Of a stretch of 22,034 bases of DNA, positions 11,882-20,084 are shown piece after piece. The DNA comes from a virus. Made by a program: the position numbers and the translations under genes. The stretch spans positions 1 to 22,034 of IMG/VR virus record IMGVR_UViG_3300025079_000033; one strand, 5' to 3'. Position 1 is the first letter of the stretch. Every line of letters begins with the position of its first letter. A model generated the notes under the pieces. The model was not told the DNA's origin. It ran no database searches and was given only the letters and a program-made list of their open reading frames with translations.

Positions 11882-12598
11882 ATGGCAGAGGTCGAATACA
11901 AGGGACTGAAGATAGGTGGCTCTAAGCTACTTCTTATTATACCCCTTGTCGGTACAATTATTGGGGGTTTGTATGGGGGATTCGAAGCCTACAATAGATA
12001 CTTGGCAATGGAAAAAAAAATAGCTAATTTTGTAAGCCCTGACCTTAGCCACATTGATAAACATATAACAATGGTAGAGAACCAACTAAACATTATAGAA
12101 GAACAGTTTAGTAATCTCAAAGAAGCAGACTTACTTGTTAACGAAATGATTAGAGAACAGGTTAACTCAATAAAGTCTTCAGTAGCTAACGTATCGGCAA
12201 GTGTCCACGATGCAAAGATAGAACTACGAGAAGACATATCTGGAATAGAAGTCAGTATAAATGAACAAGAAAACAGATTAAAAGAAACTTTAGATTCGTT
12301 TGAAGAAAATATTGAAAAGCAAGAACGAAGAATTAAACTTGATATAAGTAGTGTAGAAAAAGCTATGGACACTCAGAGCACTCAAGTTAAAGAAGACCTA
12401 GACCAAGCTGAGTCTGATATGGCAAAGCAAGAATCACGAAATAGACAAAACATCGAAGACGTTAGAGGTGTAATAAGTTCTTTTGAAATACGAATGGATT
12501 CAAAAGTAGACAGGCTTGACTTAAAAATTGTAACACTAGAAGAAAACTTAGATATGAAAATTAAGCAAGCTTTAACAAATCCACTATTGGATAATTAA
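11882..12598 (+). CDS. membrane-anchored coiled-coil protein, 238 aa
   Basis: Residues 1-14 (MAEVEYKGLKIGGS) are cytoplasmic in character, and 15-38 form one membrane helix (KLLLIIPLVGTIIGGLYGGF). The rest is nearly all helix with repeating Glu, Lys, Ile and Leu at heptad-like spacing, for example ISGIEVSINEQENRLKETLD and ENIEKQERRIKLDISSVEKA, including imperfect repeats of about 22 residues in the second half. The N-terminal pattern EYKGIKVGGSKLLLILPL is one I remember from small marine-phage membrane proteins. It may act in lysis or in membrane contact with the envelope; no catalytic residues are visible. Confidence 0.7.
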   Translation: MAEVEYKGLKIGGSKLLLIIPLVGTIIGGLYGGFEAYNRYLAMEKKIANFVSPDLSHIDKHITMVENQLNIIEEQFSNLKEADLLVNEMIREQVNSIKSSVANVSASVHDAKIELREDISGIEVSINEQENRLKETLDSFEENIEKQERRIKLDISSVEKAMDTQSTQVKEDLDQAESDMAKQESRNRQNIEDVRGVISSFEIRMDSKVDRLDLKIVTLEENLDMKIKQALTNPLLDN

Positions 12599-12613
12599 AT
12601 AAGGAATAGTATT

Positions 12614-12778
12614 ATGATAAATTGGATTAAAGCAAGATCAACCGAACCTTCAAGTTATGCAGCCGTTGGTGTTGGCATAGTTGGATTAGGTGTAATCAGT
12701 GGAGTAGGTGAGCTAATCTTTATTGGTATTGCTTCAGGAATTTTAGGTATTGTGTTAAAAGAAAAAGCTCCAGAGTAA
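12614..12778 (+). CDS. small hydrophobic membrane protein, holin candidate, 54 aa
   Basis: It reads MINWIKARSTEPSSYAAVGV and continues with GIVGLGVISGVGELIFIGIA, ending SGILGIVLKEKAPE. There is a short basic N-terminus, two hydrophobic Gly-rich stretches and a charged C-terminus. WIKARxxEPSxYAAVGVGIVGLG is a pattern I remember as very common in marine phages, usually called hypothetical or holin-like. AAGGA lies upstream of the ATG and the TAA overlaps the next start by one base. Size and topology suit a small holin; this is inference. Confidence 0.75.
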   Translation: MINWIKARSTEPSSYAAVGVGIVGLGVISGVGELIFIGIASGILGIVLKEKAPE

Positions 12779-13035
12779 TGGCTGCTTACCAAGGTAAAAG
12801 TGTAAAGTTAAATAAACCTAGACGTATCTCTAAAGGAGAAACAAGCTACGGTAAAAAGAAATCTGTTGTCTACGTTAAAGACGGTAGTAAAACAAAACGA
12901 GTTACCTTCGGTGATCCTAACATGACAATTAAAAAGAATATTCCTGGAAGAAAGAAAAACTTTAGGGCTAGGCATAACTGTGATACTCCTGGCCCTAAAA
13001 CAAAAGCTAGGTATTGGTCTTGTAGAGCATGGTAG
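12778..13035 (+). CDS. small basic protein adjacent to terminase, 85 aa
   Basis: The sequence has KSVKLNKPRRISKGETSYGK and KKSVVYVKDGSKTKRVTFGD in the first half, then KKNFRARHNCDTPGPKTKAR and YWSCRAW at the end. The pattern VFVKDG-KVKRVTFGDPNM followed by FRARHNC-PGPKTKARYWSCxAW is one I remember in many phages close to head or packaging genes, sometimes as a domain inside larger head proteins. Two cysteines and one histidine in the C-terminal motif could bind metal, but this is not shown. It is strongly basic. It overlaps the large terminase start by seven bases. Confidence 0.75.
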   Translation: MAAYQGKSVKLNKPRRISKGETSYGKKKSVVYVKDGSKTKRVTFGDPNMTIKKNIPGRKKNFRARHNCDTPGPKTKARYWSCRAW

Positions 13036-14567
13036 TAACCCAAGATGACATAAGGGATGCAGCAGAAAGTGATCTAATTACTTTTATTAAACTTATTGCA
13101 CCTGAACAATTACTAGGACAATGTCACGAAGATATGTGTCAGTGGTGGACTAAAGAAAACAGTAAGACCCACCAACTACTACTCTTCCCAAGAGATCATG
13201 GTAAGTCTCGAATGATTGCTTATCGTGTAGCATGGGAGTTAACTAAAGACCCGACACTTAGAATACTTTATATATCTGCGACAGCTAACCTTGCAGAAAA
13301 ACAGTTAGGATTTATTAAAGGAATACTAACATCAAACACCTTCCGTAGATACTGGCCTGACCATGTACAAAAGGAAGAAGGTAAACGTGTAAGGTGGACA
13401 ACATCAGAAATTATGTTAGACCACCCACTTAGAAAAAAGGAAAATGTTCGTGATCCGTCTATATTTACAGGTGGTCTCACTACCTCACTTACTGGTATGC
13501 ACTGTGACATTGCTGTTTTGGACGATGTTGTCGTATATGAAAACGCCTACACAGGGGAAGGTAGAGAAAAAGTTAAGAGTCAGTACTCCCTCTTATCCTC
13601 GATTGAAGGAACTAATGCGAGAGAATGGATTGTAGGAACAAGGTATCATCCTTCTGATCTTTATAGTAACCTAATGAAAATGGTTGAAGACAAGTATGAC
13701 GATGATGGCAACAAAGTATCTGAAGAACAGATATACGAAATTTTAGAAAGAGCTGTTGAGGACAGAGGGGACGGAACAGGAGAGTTCTTGTGGCCTCAAC
13801 AGTCACGAAAAGACGGCAAACAGTTTGGGTTTAATCGACAAATACTAGCTAAAAAAAGAGGACAGTACTTAGACAAGTCTCAGTTTAAAGCACAGTATTA
13901 CAATGATCCTAGTGATCCAGACAACGTACCAGTAGAGAGAAACAAGTTTCAATACTTTGAACGTAAACATCTACGAGAAGAAAGTGGTTACTGGTTCTAC
14001 AAAGAAAGTAAATTAAATATCTTTGCAGCCGTAGACTTTGCATTTAGTTTGTCAAAGAAAGCAGACTACACAGCACTTGTTATTGTAGGAGTAGACTCTC
14101 AAAATAATATTTATGTTTTAGATATAGACAGATTTAGAACAGACAGAATATCTGAGTACTTTAAACATATACTAGAGTTGTCAACTAAATGGTCGTTTAG
14201 AAAAATGAGAGCAGAGGTTACAGTAGCACAACAAGCTATTGTTGTTCAGCTAAAAGAATTAATTAAACAACATGGGTTGTCAATTAGTATAGATGAATAC
14301 AGACCTAACAGACATCAAGGAAATAAAGAAGAACGTATAGCTGCGACACTAGAGCCAAGGTACGATAACCTACAAATATGGCACTATCGTGGAGGAAATA
14401 TACAAGTGTTGGAAGAAGAGTTAATGTCCAGACATCCACCACACGATGATATAAAAGATGCTTTAGCTGCAGCTATTGATATTGCAATTAAACCATCAAA
14501 AAGTATTAATCGTACAATGAAAAACAATATTGTTTGGGCTAATAACAGATTTAGAGGAGCCGCATAA
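13029..14567 (+). CDS. terL: terminase large subunit, 512 aa
   Basis: This is the DNA-packaging motor and nuclease. The ATPase domain has a Walker-A-like FPRDHGKS (residues 53-60, with GKS in place of the usual GKT/S ending), YISATANLAEKQ (a motif typically following it) and Walker B IAVLDDVV (161-168, Asp165-Asp166). The C-terminal RNase-H-type nuclease domain shows FAAVDFAFS (Asp336) and HDDIKDALA (Asp473, Asp474, Asp477) as metal-binding acids. The length is normal for a podovirus large terminase. It overlaps the gene before it by seven bases and its stop shares one base with the portal start, so the packaging pair is translationally coupled. Confidence 0.95.
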   Translation: MVVTQDDIRDAAESDLITFIKLIAPEQLLGQCHEDMCQWWTKENSKTHQLLLFPRDHGKSRMIAYRVAWELTKDPTLRILYISATANLAEKQLGFIKGILTSNTFRRYWPDHVQKEEGKRVRWTTSEIMLDHPLRKKENVRDPSIFTGGLTTSLTGMHCDIAVLDDVVVYENAYTGEGREKVKSQYSLLSSIEGTNAREWIVGTRYHPSDLYSNLMKMVEDKYDDDGNKVSEEQIYEILERAVEDRGDGTGEFLWPQQSRKDGKQFGFNRQILAKKRGQYLDKSQFKAQYYNDPSDPDNVPVERNKFQYFERKHLREESGYWFYKESKLNIFAAVDFAFSLSKKADYTALVIVGVDSQNNIYVLDIDRFRTDRISEYFKHILELSTKWSFRKMRAEVTVAQQAIVVQLKELIKQHGLSISIDEYRPNRHQGNKEERIAATLEPRYDNLQIWHYRGGNIQVLEEELMSRHPPHDDIKDALAAAIDIAIKPSKSINRTMKNNIVWANNRFRGAA

Positions 14568-16303
14568 TGGCAGGAGAAACAATAGAACTTGAGTATATGC
14601 TCGACCCTGACCACATGGCTGTTGAGATAGCTAATCGGTGGAGAGAGTGGAATACTTTAAGACAGAAAAAGATTGAGGAATGGAAAGAACTCCGTAACTA
14701 CATCTATGCCACTGACACTCGAACAACTACAAACTCTATGTTGCCTTGGTCAAACTCTACAACAACTCCAAAACTTACACAGATCATGGATAACTTACAT
14801 GCTAACTACTTTGCATCTTTGTTTCCACAACAGAACTGGATGAAGTTTGAGGCTAGTAATCCTGAAGCTACTGAGTTTGACAAGACAACTATTATTGAAA
14901 ACTTTATGAAATCAAAAATTACTCAGTCTCATTTTACAACTGTAGCTTCTGATTTACTATATGATTATATTCAATACGGAAACTGTTTTGCTACTGTAGT
15001 TTTTGATAGAGATGTCAACGAAAAGAAAGACGGAGAAATAAATGTTAATTACGTTGGCCCAAAAGTAGTTCGTGTTTCACCTTACGATATTGTATTTAAC
15101 CCAACTGCTGCAGAATTTCACAAGACACCTAAGATTATTAAAACAATAAAAACACTAGGTGAAATTAAAACAATGATTGAAAACGATCCGTCAAAAGAAT
15201 ACATGAGTGGTGTCTTTACTAAAATGATGGAAGCAAGAGCAGCCGTTAGAGGTGGTGGTACTTACGAAAAAGCTGATGGCTATATTGCTGACGGATTTTC
15301 CTCAATACAACAATACTACGAGTCTAACTATGTAGAAATTCTTACATTCTACGGTGACTACTACGATGCAGAAACAAATAAATTGTCTACAGATAGAATT
15401 ATTACTGTTGTAGACAGAGCTTATATTTTAGCTAACGAAGAAAATCCAAGTTGGTTTGGCACAGCACCAATCTTTCATGCAGGATGGAGACCAAGACCTG
15501 ACAATCTCTATGCAATGGGGCCACTAGATAATCTTGTTGGACTACAGTACAGAATTGACCACTTAGAAAATCTTAAAGCAGATGTGTTTGACCAGATAGC
15601 TTACCCTATTCTAAAAATTAGAGGGGATGTTGAAGACTTTGTATTTGAACCAGGGGCAAGAATTTATCTTGGTGAAGAAGGTGATGTGGGTTACATGGCT
15701 CCTGACACAACAGCTTTACAAGCAGACTTACAAATAGGAAACATTACTGACATTATGGAAGAGATGGCTGGTGCTCCACGACAGGCTATGGGTATTAGAA
15801 CACCAGGAGAAAAGACAGCTTTCGAAGTACAAAGTTTACAGAACTCTTCTTCAAGAATATTTGAACACAAAACTGCTCATTTTGAAAGAGTATTTTTAGA
15901 GCCAATTCTTAATGCTATGTTAGAAGTTTCTCGAAGAACAATGAATACTTTAGAAACTATTAAAGTAGAAGAGAATGGTAACACTTATTTCATGGATGTT
16001 TCAAAAGAAGACATTGTAGGTAGAGGAAGAATCACTCCCATAGGAGCTAGACATTTTGCTGAAAGAGCAAGAAGATTACAAAACCTTACTCAACTCTACC
16101 AAATTAAATTATCTGATCCTACTGTTGCTGTCCATCTTTCAGGAAAAGAATTTGCTAGAATTCTAGCTGATGAATTAGGAGAACCTTCTATCTTTAAAGA
16201 AAACATTGGTGTAGAAGAACAAATGGAAACTCAACAAGAAGCTCAGTCTGCTGAAACAAAAGACATTGAACAACAAATGTTAGCTGACGAGTTAGGAATA
16301 TAA
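14567..16303 (+). CDS. portal (head-tail connector) protein, 578 aa
   Basis: The N-terminal region has WREWNTLRQKKIEEWKELRN and SMLPWSNSTTTPKLTQIMDN, followed by YFASLFPQQNWMKF (81-94). A wing-like centre has VGPKVVRVSPYDIVFNPTA. A conserved block around 400-440 contains AGAPRQAMGIRTPGEKTAFE and SSRIFEHKTAHFERVF, characteristic of podovirus portals in marine phages. The C-terminal end is a Gln/Glu-rich helix. Position directly after the large terminase and before a scaffold and capsid gene supports the call. It should form the dodecameric ring at the packaging vertex. Confidence 0.9.
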   Translation: MAGETIELEYMLDPDHMAVEIANRWREWNTLRQKKIEEWKELRNYIYATDTRTTTNSMLPWSNSTTTPKLTQIMDNLHANYFASLFPQQNWMKFEASNPEATEFDKTTIIENFMKSKITQSHFTTVASDLLYDYIQYGNCFATVVFDRDVNEKKDGEINVNYVGPKVVRVSPYDIVFNPTAAEFHKTPKIIKTIKTLGEIKTMIENDPSKEYMSGVFTKMMEARAAVRGGGTYEKADGYIADGFSSIQQYYESNYVEILTFYGDYYDAETNKLSTDRIITVVDRAYILANEENPSWFGTAPIFHAGWRPRPDNLYAMGPLDNLVGLQYRIDHLENLKADVFDQIAYPILKIRGDVEDFVFEPGARIYLGEEGDVGYMAPDTTALQADLQIGNITDIMEEMAGAPRQAMGIRTPGEKTAFEVQSLQNSSSRIFEHKTAHFERVFLEPILNAMLEVSRRTMNTLETIKVEENGNTYFMDVSKEDIVGRGRITPIGARHFAERARRLQNLTQLYQIKLSDPTVAVHLSGKEFARILADELGEPSIFKENIGVEEQMETQQEAQSAETKDIEQQMLADELGI

Positions 16304-16543
16304 ATGCTTTCCGTATGGGTAAAAGGTTACAAGACTGAAGAAAAAGAAAAAAGAAAAGCAGAAGTATTAGGATACAGAAATGCTTTTGATGATTTAAAAA
16401 GAATTCTCGAACAAGAATATAAAAGAAAAGATTCTGTTCGTGACTATGAAGTTCCAAATTGGGAGCTTCGACAAGTGAGTGTTAACGAGTACAACCAAGT
16501 CCTCGATGACATTTTTAAATTAATTACTTTAAGTAAGGAATAA
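16304..16543 (+). CDS. hypothetical protein between portal and scaffold, 79 aa
   Basis: It begins MLSVWVKGYKTEEKEKRKAE and continues with VLGYRNAFDDLKRILEQEYK. It is strongly helical and rich in Lys and Glu, ending NEYNQVLDDIFKLITLSKE. The pattern KGYKTEEE-RKAEVL-YRNAFDDLxxILExEY is one I remember next to portal genes of marine podoviruses. No function is established. It starts immediately after the portal stop. It may help head assembly, judging only from its position. Confidence 0.75.
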   Translation: MLSVWVKGYKTEEKEKRKAEVLGYRNAFDDLKRILEQEYKRKDSVRDYEVPNWELRQVSVNEYNQVLDDIFKLITLSKE

Positions 16544-16546
16544 CTT

Positions 16547-17320
16547 ATGAGTGTATTTACTGAGAGCAGTCCAACCACGGACACAACTCAGCCAGAGTTA
16601 CAAGCTACACAAGAAACTAAACCAGTAGAATCTTATGTTACTAAACTCGCAGAGGCCAAAGGAGATAATTGGAAAGACCCTGAAGTTCTGGCTAAAGGAA
16701 AAATAGAAGCCGACAGCCATATAGAACAACTTGAACGTCAACTTTCAGAAATGAAAGAAGACTTGGGTAAACAAGATTATTCTAAACAACTCCTAGAAGA
16801 ATTGCAGAATAAGGCCGCAGACCCCACCACTGCGAATACTGCAATGCCAAACAATAATAATGGTGGCACTGTACAGGAGAACACCAACTCCAATGTTAGT
16901 GAGGCAGACCTGAAGAGCCTTGTAGAGAAAACACTATCTGAAAGAGACAGAGAGTCTGTGATTAAACAGAATCTAAGTCTTGTCGATCAGGAACTAGAAA
17001 GTAGTTTTGGGACGGAGGCTCTTAACAGAGTCAAAGAGAAGTCTAAAGAACTGGGAATTAGTATGCAACGTCTTCAAGAAGTCGCATCTGAATCTCCAAA
17101 TGCTTTTTTTAGTCTGATTGGTGAACCAAAGAAAGACTTTAAGCCAATGGTTCAAGGTTCGGTTCGTACAGAAAGTGTTAACATGCAATCCTCGTCAGAA
17201 AGAAATTGGAAATACTACCAAAATCTTAGACGAGAAAACCGAAACCTATACTATTCCTCAAAAATACAACAACAAATCTTACAGGATAAACAAAGATTAG
17301 GGGAACAGTTTGGAAACTAA
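16547..17320 (+). CDS. scaffolding protein, 257 aa
   Basis: This is a highly charged, Glu/Gln/Ser-rich protein without cysteine, with predicted coiled coil (SHIEQLERQLSEMKEDLGKQ) after a Thr/Pro-rich N-terminus. A low-complexity Asn/Thr linker follows (TANTAMPNNNNGGTVQENTN), then another helical part (DLKSLVEKTLSERDRESVIK). The C-terminal end is basic and aromatic (RNWKYYQNLRRENRNLYYSS), like the capsid-binding ends of scaffolds. The position directly between portal and major capsid genes is diagnostic for podoviruses. It should template procapsid assembly and leave before DNA fills the head. Confidence 0.85.
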   Translation: MSVFTESSPTTDTTQPELQATQETKPVESYVTKLAEAKGDNWKDPEVLAKGKIEADSHIEQLERQLSEMKEDLGKQDYSKQLLEELQNKAADPTTANTAMPNNNNGGTVQENTNSNVSEADLKSLVEKTLSERDRESVIKQNLSLVDQELESSFGTEALNRVKEKSKELGISMQRLQEVASESPNAFFSLIGEPKKDFKPMVQGSVRTESVNMQSSSERNWKYYQNLRRENRNLYYSSKIQQQILQDKQRLGEQFGN

Positions 17321-17332
17321 AGGAGAAACCAC

Positions 17333-18298
17333 ATGTCGGGTATGAATACGACAAACTCTGCTCTCCTCATTCGGACTAATCTATGGTCAGCCGAACTGAA
17401 GGAGATACTAAGAGATGAGATGATGGCACAACGGTACGTCCGTATGCTTGATGGGTTCCCAGATGGAAACACATTTAACATCCCATCTATCGGACAAGCA
17501 CAGGTAGAGAACTATGCAGAAGATGCAGCAGTTACTTACCGTCCACTTGATACAGGAAACTTTACTTTCACCGTTGACAAGTATCTGTCCTCAGCTACTT
17601 ACATGACAAAGAAAGCTGAACAAGATGTATACTATTCTTCGGAATTAATATCTCGTTTTGTTCCTGAGCAAGAACGTGCAATCATGTCTCACTTTGAGAC
17701 AACTACAATGGCAGCACCAGAAGTAGGTATTTCTGCTAACTCTCAAGAGGACATTGATGGTGTTCATCACCGTTTGTCTGGGGGTAATGCTGGTAAAATC
17801 GAAGTTGCTGACTTTGCTTATGCTAGATATGCTCTTAAAAAGGCTAATGTACCAGACCAAAATCTGATTGCTATAGTTGATCCATCTGTTGAGTTTGCTC
17901 TCAACACTCTAACCGACCTAGTGGCTGTGTCAAGCAACCCTAAATGGGAAGGTATTGTAAGAGATGGTATTGCTACTGGAATGAGATTTGTTGCAAGTGT
18001 ATATGGGTTTGATGTTTATACTTCAAACTTCTGTGCAACTGCTACAGATGGTGCTTTACCTGATAGAGAAGGTGGCGGTAATGTTGACTTTAGCACTAAC
18101 AACGGTAAGACTAACTTGTTCTTCTCTGCCTCTCAAACTGTAAACCCATTTGTGGGTGCATGGAGACAAGAGCCAGAAGTAGACTTTGAGTATAACAAAG
18201 ATTACCAAAGAAACGAGTTTGTAACCACTGCTCGTTATGGTGTTAAGTTGTATCGTCCTGAAAATATGATTCGTATTATTACGAATCCAACAGTATAG
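17333..18298 (+). CDS. major capsid protein, 321 aa
   Basis: The gene follows the scaffold and has the best ribosome-binding site of the block (AAAGGAGAAACCAC before ATG). Recognisable parts are LWSAELKEILRDEMMAQRYV and FPDGNTFNIPSIGQAQVENY near the N-terminus, LSSATYMTKKAEQDVYYSSE in the middle and VTTARYGVKLYRPENMIRII at the end, a form I remember from marine podovirus capsids. The size fits an HK97-fold subunit without a large insertion, and no N-terminal delta domain is visible because a separate scaffold is encoded. HK97 fold is inferred, not visible in motifs. Confidence 0.88.
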   Translation: MSGMNTTNSALLIRTNLWSAELKEILRDEMMAQRYVRMLDGFPDGNTFNIPSIGQAQVENYAEDAAVTYRPLDTGNFTFTVDKYLSSATYMTKKAEQDVYYSSELISRFVPEQERAIMSHFETTTMAAPEVGISANSQEDIDGVHHRLSGGNAGKIEVADFAYARYALKKANVPDQNLIAIVDPSVEFALNTLTDLVAVSSNPKWEGIVRDGIATGMRFVASVYGFDVYTSNFCATATDGALPDREGGGNVDFSTNNGKTNLFFSASQTVNPFVGAWRQEPEVDFEYNKDYQRNEFVTTARYGVKLYRPENMIRIITNPTV

Positions 18299-18309
18299 GG
18301 GGATAACTT

Positions 18310-18783
18310 ATGTCTTACACAAACTCAGATGGACTTTATGTCTTATCAAATGGAGATGAAGGTGCTGTCGTCAATGACGGTGGTGCTCTTAACTCTGTTA
18401 AATATCTAGTGGTAGATATACCTGATGCAACATTAGTAGCATCGGGTGCTGTAGCACCTACACCGAATGAAGCTTACATTCCAGCAGGTTCTTATATCAC
18501 TATGGCAAAACTAGTTGTTACAACTGCTTGGACTTCAGGTGGTTCTGGAACACTAGGTATCGGTCTGCAAACTGCAGCTGGTTCAGCTATTGATGCCGAT
18601 GGTATCGATGCAGCTATTGCCAAAACAGCTTTAGCAGCAAACACTGCGGTCAACTGTAACGGAGCATTAGTTAATGCTGCTGCTACAGTAGGTGCAGCAG
18701 ATGCTTACATTGCTTTAAACTACGGCACGGCTGTCTTTACAGCAGGTGCTGGTAAACTTGTTATCCAATACATAACAGTTTAA
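18310..18783 (+). CDS. putative head decoration/structural protein, 157 aa
   Basis: The sequence is Ala/Gly/Thr-rich with regular beta alternation: SYTNSDGLYVLSNGDEGAVV, then YLVVDIPDATLVASGAVAPT, AYIPAGSYITMAKLVVTTAW and finally AGAGKLVIQYITV. There is no signal peptide or membrane segment. It follows the capsid gene after 11 bases with a GGGGGATAACTT leader. Genes of this kind after the capsid gene usually encode decoration or head-fibre proteins; that is inference from position and composition. A hairpin lies just after its stop, so it ends this part of the operon. Confidence 0.65.
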   Translation: MSYTNSDGLYVLSNGDEGAVVNDGGALNSVKYLVVDIPDATLVASGAVAPTPNEAYIPAGSYITMAKLVVTTAWTSGGSGTLGIGLQTAAGSAIDADGIDAAIAKTALAANTAVNCNGALVNAAATVGAADAYIALNYGTAVFTAGAGKLVIQYITV

Positions 18784-18790
18784 AAACAAC

Positions 18791-18818
18791 AGGGTTGGCT
18801 CTTTCGGGGGCCAACTCT
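18791..18818 (+). terminator. Hairpin after capsid block, possible intrinsic terminator
   Basis: AGGGTTGGCTC (18791-18801) pairs with GGGCCAACTCT (18808-18818) over 11 bp, including two G-U pairs, around the 6-base loop TTTCGG. The following bases ACTTTATTG are only moderately T-rich, so termination may be partial. It begins eight bases after the stop of the preceding gene. Confidence 0.7.
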
Positions 18819-18827
18819 ACTTTATTG

Positions 18828-18856
18828 TTGACATAAACGTCAATAAGATGTATAAT
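18828..18856 (+). promoter_or_regulatory. Perfect consensus sigma70 promoter
   Basis: TTGACA (18828-18833) and TATAAT (18851-18856) match consensus exactly with the ideal 17-base spacing. It would start transcription near 18863 and serve the genes from 18883 onward. Together with the hairpin just before it, it makes a separate transcription unit inside the structural region. Confidence 0.85.
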
Positions 18857-18882
18857 TAAGTATTACTTATTAAGGAAAAACA

Positions 18883-19353
18883 ATGGCTAACGTAAATCAC
18901 AGTACTCTTACTGGATCATTTTTACATGAACCCAAAGGGGTTGCTGCTGCTGGAGCTAGTACAGTTTATCTTGCTAACGGATCAGGAAGTGGTGTGTGGA
19001 CAAACCCACAAACAGTTGTTCCCTTAACTTTAACAGGTGTTATCGACAATGTTTCTACAGCATCAACAATTCATTTTGGTATTCCTTATGCTGGTACTAT
19101 TGAAAAAGTTGTAACAGTTTTAGAAGGAGCTATCTCTGGTTCTGATGCAACCATAACTGTAAAAAATGCTTCGGCTGCATCAATGGGAACAATTACTGTT
19201 GCTAATAGTTCATCGGCTGCAGGGGATGTAGACACTTTATCTCCTTCGTCTAACAATTCAATTTCTGCAAATAGTTTTATGACTGTGGAAACTAACGGAG
19301 CTTCTACAGGAAACAAAAAATTATATGTAACTGTTACCCTGGATAGAACCTAA
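18883..19353 (+). CDS. putative virion surface protein, 156 aa
   Basis: It begins MANVNHSTLTGSFLHEPKGV and AAAGASTVYLANGSGSGVWT, a start I remember from proteins close to the capsid gene in marine phages (HSTLTGxxLHEPKGV-YxAxGxGSGxW). The rest is beta-rich with Thr, Ser and Gly (STIHFGIPYAGTIEKVVTVL, GSDATITVKNASAASMGTIT). There is no signal peptide. AAGGA lies upstream of the ATG, and a consensus promoter lies 27 bases upstream of it. High expression from that promoter fits a protein needed in many copies such as a decoration protein. Its stop shares a base with the next ATG. Confidence 0.75.
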   Translation: MANVNHSTLTGSFLHEPKGVAAAGASTVYLANGSGSGVWTNPQTVVPLTLTGVIDNVSTASTIHFGIPYAGTIEKVVTVLEGAISGSDATITVKNASAASMGTITVANSSSAAGDVDTLSPSSNNSISANSFMTVETNGASTGNKKLYVTVTLDRT

Positions 19354-20084
19354 TGAAACAAACATTATTACAAATGACTCAGTCCATTCTTAGTGACATG
19401 GACTCTGAAGCTGTAAACTCAATCAGTGATACAGTAGAAGCACAACAGATAGCTTCGGTAATTGAAGATACCTTTTATAATATATCTTCGGCAAGAGATA
19501 TACCAGAGCATCACCAGTTGTTAAAGCTAACTTCTTTGTCTACTACAGCTAAACCAACTCACTTTCAGTACCCAACAAACACAAAAGAAATTGTCAGTTT
19601 AAGGTACAACGTAGCCACAACTGGTTACTCGTACATTGATATATTTTACAAACATCCACTAGACTTTATTAACTCAATGAACTACGCAACTACAGGTGTA
19701 ACAGTTGTTGCTGACGTTGCTGGTGGTACAGATTTGTTTATTGATAATACAGCAATGCCATCGTACTACACAAGCTTTGATGACTTACACATTGTGATGA
19801 ACTCTTTTGATAGTTCTGTTGAAACTATTTTATCAGCTAGTAAGACACAAGCTTACGGAACAATCTACCCTACCTTTAGTCAGACAGATAGTTTTGAACC
19901 AGACCTAGACGACACACTAATACCTTACCTTTTAGCTGAGGCTAAGTCTACATGTTTCTCTTTATTTAAATCAGGTTCTGACCCTAAAATAGAACAAGCT
20001 GCAAGGAGATTAAAAACATATGTACAAAACGATATGTACAAAACTAAGCAAGCTCCTCAACGTCCTACTTATGGAAGAAGTTAA
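19353..20084 (+). CDS. tail adaptor (tubular A / gp4-like head-tail connector), 243 aa
   Basis: The first 50 residues are helical with LLQMTQSILSDMDSEAVNSI and SDTVEAQQIASVIEDTFYNI, the pattern of the short-tail adaptor that docks under the portal. HFQYPTNTKEIVSLRYNV follows, then a beta part (GTDLFIDNTAMPSYYTSFDD) and a C-terminal helix (IEQAARRLKTYVQNDMYKTK) ahead of a basic tail. Length is near that of P22 gp4- and T7 gp11-type adaptors. It is coupled to the preceding gene and to the 97-aa gene by one-base overlaps. Confidence 0.8.
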   Translation: MKQTLLQMTQSILSDMDSEAVNSISDTVEAQQIASVIEDTFYNISSARDIPEHHQLLKLTSLSTTAKPTHFQYPTNTKEIVSLRYNVATTGYSYIDIFYKHPLDFINSMNYATTGVTVVADVAGGTDLFIDNTAMPSYYTSFDDLHIVMNSFDSSVETILSASKTQAYGTIYPTFSQTDSFEPDLDDTLIPYLLAEAKSTCFSLFKSGSDPKIEQAARRLKTYVQNDMYKTKQAPQRPTYGRS

